Shown here piece by piece: positions 56,603 through 64,000 of a stretch of 64,000 bases of DNA. The notes under the pieces are model-generated. The model saw only the letters and a list, made by a program, of their open reading frames with translations, did no database searches and was not told where the DNA came from. The position numbers were made by a program, and so were the translations under genes. Positions within the stretch are counted from its first letter, which is position 1. Every line of letters starts with the position of its first letter. This DNA is from Porphyra umbilicalis (lineage: Eukaryota > Rhodophyta > Bangiophyceae > Bangiales > Bangiaceae), in assembly GCA_002049455.2 (NCBI GenBank), contig KV919045.1, positions 1 to 64,000 on the forward strand. Direction: 5' to 3'.

Positions 56603-58133
56603 GGGGCGGGCGGGGGGGGGGGAGGGGGGGGGGGGCGGCGCCGGCAGCGCCGCGACGACAGGCGGTGCGTCAGCGGCGGGGGGGGGTAAGTGTCAGAGAC
56701 TGCCGCAGAGGGAGGCAACGGGAAAGGGGAGAGCCGCGCGGGTAGCCCGTCGCAAGAAAAGGGAGTGTCGGCTCGACAGGCAGCCGGGCCAAGACCCGCG
56801 AGGGGGCCGTTCCGCACGAGCACCGGCCGGGACAGAGGCGCGTCGCGCGACGGCTCCGCGCGGGCCAGGCGGTGCCGGCTGCTGGCCGCAAACACCGCAC
56901 TGCCGAGAAAAAAGCTGGGGGGCAAGAACGGCGCCACCCAGCAGAAACACCACCACACTGTCCGGCGGTCGGGTGCTGGCCGTCGTGGAGCTTGGGCGAG
57001 ACCGGCGCGGCATGCGCGCTCCCCTCTGCCGCAAGAGCCAGCCTGTTCAGGTCGGGTGAGGGAGCAGGAAGCCATCGCTCTTGAGACGAGTGCCTGCCAG
57101 TCCATTGTTGACTGTTCAAGTCCATGCAATGATTCTGTCTACAATCGTTGACGTTGGAACGTTCGGATTTCCTTCTGAAATAAGTACGCCAGTCAACAAC
57201 AACCAAGAAGAGGGGCGGGGCCGACGCGACTCCTTCCGTCAGCCACCCACACCGTCCAGTACCGCCGCTGCTGCGCGTGCGGTACAATGGCAAAAAAGGA
57301 AGCGCACACAGCCCACATGGAGCCATCCCGTGGGCGAAAGTCGCGTCAAAGGCAGCCGCCCGTCGCAGACCCTGTGGCGCGCCAGGAAATCCCGACTGCC
57401 TCGGCCGACGGCCAGATTATCAGCGGGCGACGGCACGTGCACGGGCGGTGGGGGGCCGCTCTCCCCTCCCCACCGCGCCGAGCCCGTAGCCAACGACTTT
57501 GGGAACCGGGGGGGTCCTCAGTAGGCTGCTCTTTAGGCTTTTCCTTTTTGTTTTCCGTGACGCGGCGACTCCCGCCCGGGAGGATCGCGGCGCCGCACGG
57601 CGGCGCCGTCCGCGTCACGCGTCGCGCCAAAGGCAGCGGCCTGCGGCGCCGGCCGGCCGACGCGCCCGCCGCCGCAAAAGGGGGCCGACACTCCCACCCC
57701 CGCGGCAATCGTGGTGCCCCACGCCGCGCCGCCGGTGGGTGGCTCGACGACACGTTGCCACGCGCGCCCGCCGCGAGTGCACCCACCCGCTGCGGCGCGG
57801 GAGCGGGGGGGAGGCGGGGGAGGTTGGAGGGCTTCCCACCCCGATGCTGTGCAGCCGCCACGCACGCGCTGCCGCCGTCATTGGCGGGTGGCGCGGGTGT
57901 CCACCGCCGCAGTGGGCCAACCGCGGTCTGCCGCGACGCGGGCGCACCTCTCAAGGGCGCCACAGCTTTGCGGCGCGACCGCGCTGCAACCACAACGAAC
58001 CCCTCCCACAACGCCGGCGGGCGTCACGCCGACGCGCGTCCCCCCACGCCGGCGGTGGGCCGACCACGCGGCGCGACGGCCGTGGGCACCTCCCACCCTT
58101 CCCGCTCCCCCGCCCCCACGCCCGCGCGCGACC
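56603..58133. other. Divergent intergenic region
   Basis: About 1.5 kb between the MAEA-like gene (-) and the low-complexity gene (+). It starts with a G-run block (56603-56640). A less GC-rich patch lies at 57080-57220. GC-rich sequence follows, open in several frames without domain-like content. Promoters of both genes should be here. Confidence 0.4.
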
Positions 58134-59721
58134 ATGGGCGACCCGCCCGCACCCCTCACGCCCGAGGCCGCCGGCACGCCCCCGTTGAGCGGCGCAAAGC
58201 CGCCGCCCGCCGACGGCACCGCGGCCGCCTTTGACGCTGCCGGCTTGGCGGCCGACGACCCCGCCATGGCGCTGACGCCCGTCTCCAACGCGTCTGCCGA
58301 CGGGGTTGCCGCGGCGCGGCCCGCCCCCCCCTCGCCCTTTGACGTGGCAGACGGGGGCGGGGGCTCCCAAACCGCCACCGCCGGCAGCGTGCCCGACGGG
58401 GCCGCCGCCGGCACCGCCGCCGCGTCACCCCCCTCGACGTTGTCGTCGTCGTCATTGTCGGCGCGCGGGCGTGCCGACGTGCCGCCCGCCGGCAGCCCGG
58501 CGTGGCCGACTGTGCCGGCGGCGCTGGCGGCGCCGGCGGCGCAGTCGGCGGCTGCCGCCGCCACGACCGAGGCGGCGGCGGCGGCGAGGGCGGCGGCGGC
58601 GGCGGACCTGCGCGTGGCCGCCACGCCCGCCACGACGCCCGTGGCGGGCGCGTCGGCCGCCGCCACGTGGACGCCCCCCCCTGCGCCGCTGGGGACCGAC
58701 GCGGCCGCGTCGCCGCAGCCGCCGAGGGAAACTACAAAGTCGTCCCCGTTGGGGGCCAATGGCACTTCAGAGGGTGGCCACGCCGTCGACGCGGTCCTAG
58801 ACGGCCCCCCCACCCGCTCGACGGCCGACGGCGGCGGCGACGGCGGCGGCGACGGCGGCGGCAGCAGCGGCGACGGCGACGGCGACGGCGACGGCGGCGG
58901 CGGCGGGGGCAGTGAAACGGGCGGCGGCACCCATGGTAGCGAGGATGCCAACGACAGCGGCAGTTGGGAGAGCTACTCAGAGGGCAGCGGCGGCTGGGGC
59001 GCGGACCCCGCCGCGCCCCCCGGCCGCGCGCCGACCGCCGACCAATTCATGCACATCCCCGCCGCCGCCGACGGGCCGGCGGCGGCGCCGCCCGAGCGGC
59101 GGCGGCGGCGGCGCGCGCCGCCGGCCGCCGCCGCGGCCGTCGCGGGGCTCGTGCGGGGGCTCTCCAAAACGCGCATCGGCGCGCCGGCGGACGGCGGCGG
59201 CGGCCTCACACGCGCGGCGTCCAAGGCAAAGGTCGGCGGGGCGGGGGATCCCCCCCCCCCCCCCCCCCCCCCGGCGGCCTCGCGCGGGCGCTATCCAAGA
59301 CCCGCCTCGGCGGCGCCGCCGTTGCCGCCGCCGCCGCGCGGCGGTCGGGGGGACCCGCCGACCGCGGCGACGCCATCGCCGGCCGCCTCGCCCACCTGCC
59401 GTCGGCCGCCGCGGCGGCCGCGGCGGGAGGGGGGGTGCCGGGGGCGGTGCCGGCGGTGGCGGTGGCGGGGGTGGCCCCGCCGCCGCCGGCCGCCCATTCA
59501 CCCGCTCCGCCTCCTTCCGCTCCCGCAGCAGCAGCGACGGGGACGGCTTGGGGGGGGCGGGGTCGTCGGCGTCGCCCCGGGCGGCGCCGTCGACGGCGCC
59601 GTGCGGCGGCTGTCACTCGCGGCGCCGCGCGCCGGCACGGCCACCGCCGCCACCGCCGCCGCCGCCGCCGCCGACGCGGCGGCGGGCGGCGGCGCCACGG
59701 GCGCCCCTGCGGCGGCGGCCC

Positions 59722-59752
<31 letters not shown>

Positions 59753-61425
59753 GCGCGTCGTCGGCGCCCTCAAGCGCCTCACCTCCTTCCGCACGGGCGG
59801 GGGCGTGACGGCGACGCCCGCCCCGTCGCTGAGCGCCGCCGACGAGGCGCCCGACGGGGGCGACCGGGGCGTCGACGCGGCGGCGGTCGCCGCCGCCGTC
59901 ACGGACGCGGCGGCGGCGGCGGCACCGCCGCGCGCGGCGGGCGCCCCGCCGGCGCTGACGCGGCTGCTCTCCCTCCGCCGCGGGGGGGGGGCGGGGACGG
60001 CAAGGACAAGGACAAGGACAAGGCCGCGGTGGCGGCGGCGGCGGGGGGGGGGGGGGGGGGGGGGGCACGACAAACCGACGGCGGGCGGGGGTTCCCTCGC
60101 CCGCCGCCTCGCCGCCCTGCCCCGCTTCCGCTCCCGCCGCGCCGACGAGGCGGGGGGCGGCGGCGGCGGCGACGCGCGCCGCGCCGCCGCGGCGGCGGCG
60201 GCGCGCCCCCCCCGCCTCGTGCGCTCCGCCAGCGACCCGGTGGTGAGCCCCCGCGCCGCCGCGTCGGCGGCCGCCTCCCCCCCCGACGGCGACGGCGACG
60301 GCGGGGGATCGACAGTGACGGGGAGTCGCCCGCGGGCGCGTCGCCGCGGGGCGGGGGCGGGGGCGGCGGCGGCGGCGGCGGCCTCGCCGCCGGCACCGCC
60401 GACGGGGTTGTGTGGGTGGACGTCCCGCCCGGGCGGGCGGCGCACCTCGGCCCCCCCCCCCCACCCTCGCCATGCCCATGATTGCGGTGCCGCCGCATCC
60501 CCCCCCGTCCGGGGGCAGTGCGGTGCGCCCCGCCTGGGCGGTCGCCCCCTTCCTCCTCGCCCACAACGCGGTGCGGGTGGAGCTCGCCGACGCTTTCCGC
60601 CTCCTCCACGCGGCGCTGCGCCTCGGCGGGGCGCTCGCGCCGCGCCACGCGGCCGCCCTCCGCGGGTGGTGGGGCCACTTCCACCCGGCGCTCACCGGCC
60701 TCTCCGCCGCCGTTGCCGAGGTGCTCCTCCCGTGGGCAACCGCGGCCGCCGCGTCGGCGCCCGCGCCGGCGGCCGTGACGGCCGCCGTCGCCGCGCTCGC
60801 CGCCGCCGTTGCCGACGCGCAAGCGGCGGCGATTGGGCAGTGTTGGGCGTTTGACCGGGGCGCCTACGCAACGCCCGCGGCGGCGGTCGTCGGGCTGTGG
60901 GCAACGGCGACGGGGCTCGCGCGGGGGTTGTTGCCCGCCTATGCGGCGGCAGAGGCGGCGCTGCCCGCCGCCGCCGCGGCGCACTACCGCAAAGCAGACG
61001 GGGTCAGGGTCGAGCGCGCCCTCCTGGCCGCGATCGCCTTTCCCCGCGGCCGCCGGGTGGGAAAGGACGCCACGGGGGGGGCCGTCTCGGTCGAGGGGGG
61101 GGAAGCCGTCGCCATGGTGCTGCGGGGGGCGGGGTCTCCCAAAGCCGCCAAGGGCATCCTCCGCAACGGGGGGTTGTCCGCCGCGCAGCGGAGCGCCCAC
61201 GGGCGGTGGGTGGAGGGGTTGGAGAAGGGGCACTGGGGGTCGTCCAAGCGATGCGCGCCGAAGCCGAGGCCGTCGGCAAGGGGGGGGCAAGACCGAGTGA
61301 CGGCTTGTGGGGGGGGGGAGGGGGGGGGATGTAGACCACCACGTGGGGAAGCGGGTCGGTGGGGTTGGGAGAGGAGCCGGCAGCAGCGGGTGGCGCACAC
61401 GACGATGCCAATGAGGGGACGATGA
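58134..61425 (+). CDS. Low-complexity protein with possible hemerythrin-like C-terminal domain, frame broken at G/C runs
   Basis: The ATG at 58134 opens an Ala/Pro/Gly-rich disordered region (GDPPAPLTPEAAGTPPLSGA) with an acidic Ser/Gly block (GSEDANDSGSWESYSEGSGG). A series of short basic motifs of the form R-x-x-S/T follows (VRGLSKTRIG, ARALSKTRLGG, VRRLSLAA, LKRLTSFRTGG, TRLLSLRRGG, LVRSASDPVV), resembling basophilic-kinase sites. These appear in alternating frames, and every switch lies at a run of C or G (about 59250-59272, 59986-60066, 60449-60458). The C-terminal 300 residues, in one frame from about 60478, are helical: PFLLAHNAVRVELADAFRLL, LRGWWGHFHPALTGLSAAVA, EVLLPWATA. The H-N-A-x-R and W-x-x-H pattern suggests a hemerythrin-like four-helix fold, but I cannot confirm all metal ligands. 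The stop could also be near 61334 if a further shift applies. Confidence 0.45.
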
Positions 61426-61464
61426 CAGGGGATTGCGCTATAGGGGCGTGGGGGGGGAGGAAGG

Positions 61465-61774
61465 TCAAAGCAGCAACGTAGGCGGCACGTTGCCGCCACC
61501 GGCCGCGCCCCGCCGCCCGCCGGGGATGTACAAAAAGCCACCGTCGGCGCCACGCGCGCCGTCAAGACACGCTTCCCATCCGACGCCCGCACGCCCACGG
61601 CGCTCGCTAGCAGCCGTCAGAGGTGCCTCCCCCCCCCGCCCCCCCCCCCCAACGTCAATGCCAAACTCGGCCACAATCGCATCCACCTGCGCCGTCGCCG
61701 CCGCGGCCCACCCCCGGTTGGCCGCCGGGCTCGCCGGACTCGGGTGCAACACCCGCCGCACCGCCACCGACCGC

Positions 61775-61821
<47 letters not shown>

Positions 61822-62715
61822 GGCGCCGCCGAGGACGCGCGTCAGGCGGTTCTCTGCCCACCCCCCCACACCGACGGCCACGACGAGCTGCGGCAGCGCG
61901 TCGACCACCGCCGCGAGCGCCGCGTCACAGGCGGCGAGGAGCGGCCCGCGTTCCGCCGGGGGCAGCTTGTCGGGCGTGCGGTTCCGCCCCGACGGCTCGA
62001 CAAACGCCAGCGGACAATAATTGTACACGTACGCCCACGAGAGGAAGCCCGCCCGCGCGTCGGGGCCGTAGCGGGCGGCGGCCCAGGACCAGAGGCGGTC
62101 GCCACTCACCTCCACGCGCGTCGTCTCAAAGCCCGTGATTGGCCGCGCCGCGTGCACCGTGGGGGGGGGGGGACCGGCGATGGGGGGATCCGCAGGTAGC
62201 CCGTCACGTGGGCGACGGTGCCAAACGGGACGCCCGTTTGGCTCATCCCCCTGTGGGGGTGGGGGGGGCGGGGGGAGCGCCGGGGGAGCGACGTGGAACG
62301 GTCAACCCCAACGTGCACGTCCAGCGTGCCGACAAAAGACGGGGGCAGCAAGCGCACCACCCAGACAGCCCCGTCAGTACCAGTCGCCCCGCGCAGTGCC
62401 TCCCCAAAGACCCGCTGCCGTCAAACGGTCTCTCTCTCACGACGACACCCCCCGCACCTCCAACACTGCCTACCCACACCTCCCTCCCACCCACAGCCCC
62501 TCCCCCCCCCCCCCCGCCCACGTACCACGGCCCCGGGTTCATGCCGACAAACAGCACGCGCACGCCCGGCCGCGCGTACGCCCGCGTGTAGGCCGCGTGG
62601 CTGGCGGCAGCGTACACGAGCGGGTTGTACACCACCGCCACGGGGGGGGCAAACGTCAGCGGCGCGACGGCGTCGAGGAGGGCCCCTTCGGCGGCGAGGA
62701 CGCGCTCGACCACGT

Positions 62716-62747
<32 letters not shown>

Positions 62748-62830
62748 GTGCCGCCGCCGTCGCCACCGGCGGCGGCAGCAACGCTACTGCCGGAGCCACC
62801 GGGCAGGTGCCGCTCGGCCGCCGGTGCGGC

Positions 62831-62873
<43 letters not shown>

Positions 62874-63124
62874 GCGGGGGTGGCAGCAGCCCCGCCCGCC
62901 CGCCGGGGGCGCCCCCGCCCCCGCCGCGGCTGCGGCGACGCGGGTGCGGCCACCCCCCCCTCCCCAGCGGCAGGTGCGGGCGTCGGCCGTGACCGCTTGC
63001 GCGGCGGCGGCGGCGGCGGCGGGGATGCGGGGGGCGGCGGGCGCCCCGCGGTTGCGGTCGCCGCCGCCGCCCGCCCGGCGGCGGCGGCGACGGCGGAGCG
63101 GAGGCCGGGGCGGCGGGCGGCCAT
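61465..63124 (-). CDS. SMUG1-type uracil-DNA glycosylase
   Basis: Excises uracil and hydroxymethyluracil from DNA to start base-excision repair. Exon 1 is 63124-62526 and the next exon starts at 62250 (275-bp phase-2 intron, donor GTG|GTACG, acceptor CCACAG|GGGG). Splicing gives VLFVGMNPGPW + GMSQTGVPFGTVA, the SMUG1 active-site motif. Before it lies VAVVYNPLVYAAASHAAYTR (animal: IIYNPVEYAWEPH). After it come PITGFETTRVEVSGDRLWSW, YVYNYCPLAFVEPSGRNRTP and VRRVLHPSPASPAANRGW, which holds the catalytic-loop HPSP motif. Between the last two parts the frame is off by one at a 12-C run (plus-strand G run 62161-62172); 13 would be in frame. The N-terminus is Ala/Pro-rich with a basic PRKRSRPTP that may be a nuclear signal. 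Sequence beyond about 61620 is Gly-rich, so the stop is uncertain. Confidence 0.88.
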
Positions 63125-63929
63125 GGCCGCCCACACTGGCGCGGCGGTGAGGAAGGCGGGGGGGGGCGGGGAAACGGCATGGCCCGGGGAAGCAGGGGGG
63201 GGGGGGGTTCGTGCGGGCGGCGCAGGGGAGGGCGGCGCGGGGGCGGGGGGGGCGGGGGAGGTGGCAGCGTCGCGACGCGGCCGACGTCGGTGGCGAGGGG
63301 GGGGGGGGGGGGTGGCGGCGGCCGCCGCAGCCGTCGGATCACGGGCTGGGGGGCGCGACCGTCGATCCGCGGCGGCGGGATCCGCGGCCGAGTTGCGCGG
63401 CCCGGCCTCGACGCGCTCCGTATGGTTTGTGCACGCAGAGTCCCGCCGCGCTCGCTCAACGCCGCGTGGGCCGGCCTCCCTGGCGTGACGACAATGGCGC
63501 GCGGGGAGCAGTTGGACCAGGAAAGGCAGCAGGATCAGGCCCACGATCCAGTCGTTGGTGGTGGCGTCGACCTTTGTCGGGCAGGGGATGGCGCGTGGCA
63601 CACAGGAGGTGCGTCCCGACCTCGCTGACCGCCCGGCGGCAGGCCGCCGGCCGTGGCGCTGTCTGCGGATGCCTGCAGGGCTCACGCTCGCCACGGGCAG
63701 CGTGCTCGCTTCGTTGCGGCACTGGACGGAGGGATCACTGGGCTGGCAGCTGCAACGCCTCGTGGAAAGCCAGTGACAGATGGTGCAGACAACGGAGTGC
63801 GTGCGGTCCGGGGCAAGAGAAGGTGCGGCAGAGCAGAAGCGCTCTGGCAAGTCGCAGCACTGCTAAACAAGCAGAAACATTCAGAGCGTTGGATAGATGT
63901 ATGTGTAGAACTGCCACGCTGTCAAGTCC
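63125..63929. other. Intergenic region between SMUG1 gene and tRNA
   Basis: About 800 bp. The first 250 bp are GC-rich with G runs (63196-63206, 63299-63311). The remainder has moderate composition and no gene that I recognise. It should contain the SMUG1 promoter. Confidence 0.4.
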
Positions 63930-64000
63930 GGGTGATTGGTCTAGTGGTATGATTCGCGCTTCGGGTGCGCGAGGTCCCGAGTTCGATTCTCGGATCACCC
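63930..64000 (+). tRNA. tRNA-Pro (anticodon CGG)
   Basis: A complete cloverleaf is readable. The acceptor stem GGGTGAT (63930-63936) pairs perfectly with ATCACCC (63994-64000). The D arm is GTC-TAGTGGTAT-GAT, the anticodon stem CGCGC/GCGCG encloses the loop TTCGGGT with anticodon CGG at 63962-63964, and the T arm is CCGAG-TTCGATT-CTCGG. It reads CCG proline codons, fitting the GC-rich codon use. There is no intron. The discriminator base would be the first base after this window, so the gene is cut by one base at the edge. A and B boxes (the D- and T-arm sequences) provide the internal Pol III promoter. Confidence 0.97.

Noticed and set aside
57711..58133. Upstream extension of the low-complexity gene
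   Set aside because: The sequence is GC-rich, open in several frames, has no ATG context better than 58134 and no protein-like motif.

Overview
The window is nuclear DNA from a very GC-rich, intron-poor eukaryote. Evidence: spliceosomal introns (GT..AG, mostly 150-280 bp) interrupt otherwise continuous coding sequence; the protein set is eukaryotic (clathrin heavy chain, Sec12/PREB, MAEA/Gid9, SPFH, F-box, C2H2); and there is a eukaryotic-type tRNA-Pro with no encoded CCA in view. Few introns, long Gly/Ala/Pro low-complexity tracts and a cytosolic-type monodehydroascorbate reductase suggest a photosynthetic protist. A bangiophyte red alga (Porphyra/Pyropia type) is my best guess, not a proven one.

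Layout. 0.1-2.3 kb: Sec12/PREB-like Sar1 exchange factor (-). 3.3-4.6 kb: ankyrin-repeat protein (+). 4.8-5.2 kb: small unknown protein (-). 6.8-9.1 kb: cobalamin-independent methionine synthase (-). 11.0-12.5 kb: unknown 487-aa protein (+). 13.8-23.6 kb: a complete-looking DNA transposon with inverted terminal repeats, a two-exon Plavaka-like (CACTA superfamily) transposase (-) and a second, stop-interrupted coiled-coil gene (+). 23.7 kb: a 40-bp perfect hairpin. 24.4-25.4 kb: secreted Pro-rich/Cys-rich protein (+). 25.5-26.0 kb: a MITE-like element. 26.2-27.2 kb: SPFH/band-7 protein (+). 27.8-29.5 kb: SANT-like protein (-). 30.5-31.9 kb: monodehydroascorbate reductase (-).

32.6-48.7 kb is a direct tandem segmental duplication. 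Each copy carries an F-box gene and a three-exon C2H2 zinc-finger gene, both on the minus strand. The two copies are joined at a foldback element that encloses a 20-bp tandem repeat. The second copy also holds about three tandem units of 298 bp upstream of its F-box gene.

49.0-54.8 kb: clathrin heavy chain (+). 55.3-56.6 kb: MAEA/Gid9 subunit of the CTLH E3 ligase (-). 58.1-61.4 kb: low-complexity protein with a possible hemerythrin-like C-terminus (+). 61.5-63.1 kb: SMUG1 uracil-DNA glycosylase (-). 63.9-64.0 kb: tRNA-Pro(CGG).

The genes are independent units, not operons. Two act in the early and late secretory/endocytic coats (Sec12, clathrin), two in ubiquitin ligases (F-box, MAEA), and others in methionine synthesis, redox recycling and DNA repair. 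Several coding regions lose frame only at long G or C runs, so single-base errors in homopolymers are likely and affect gene models here.
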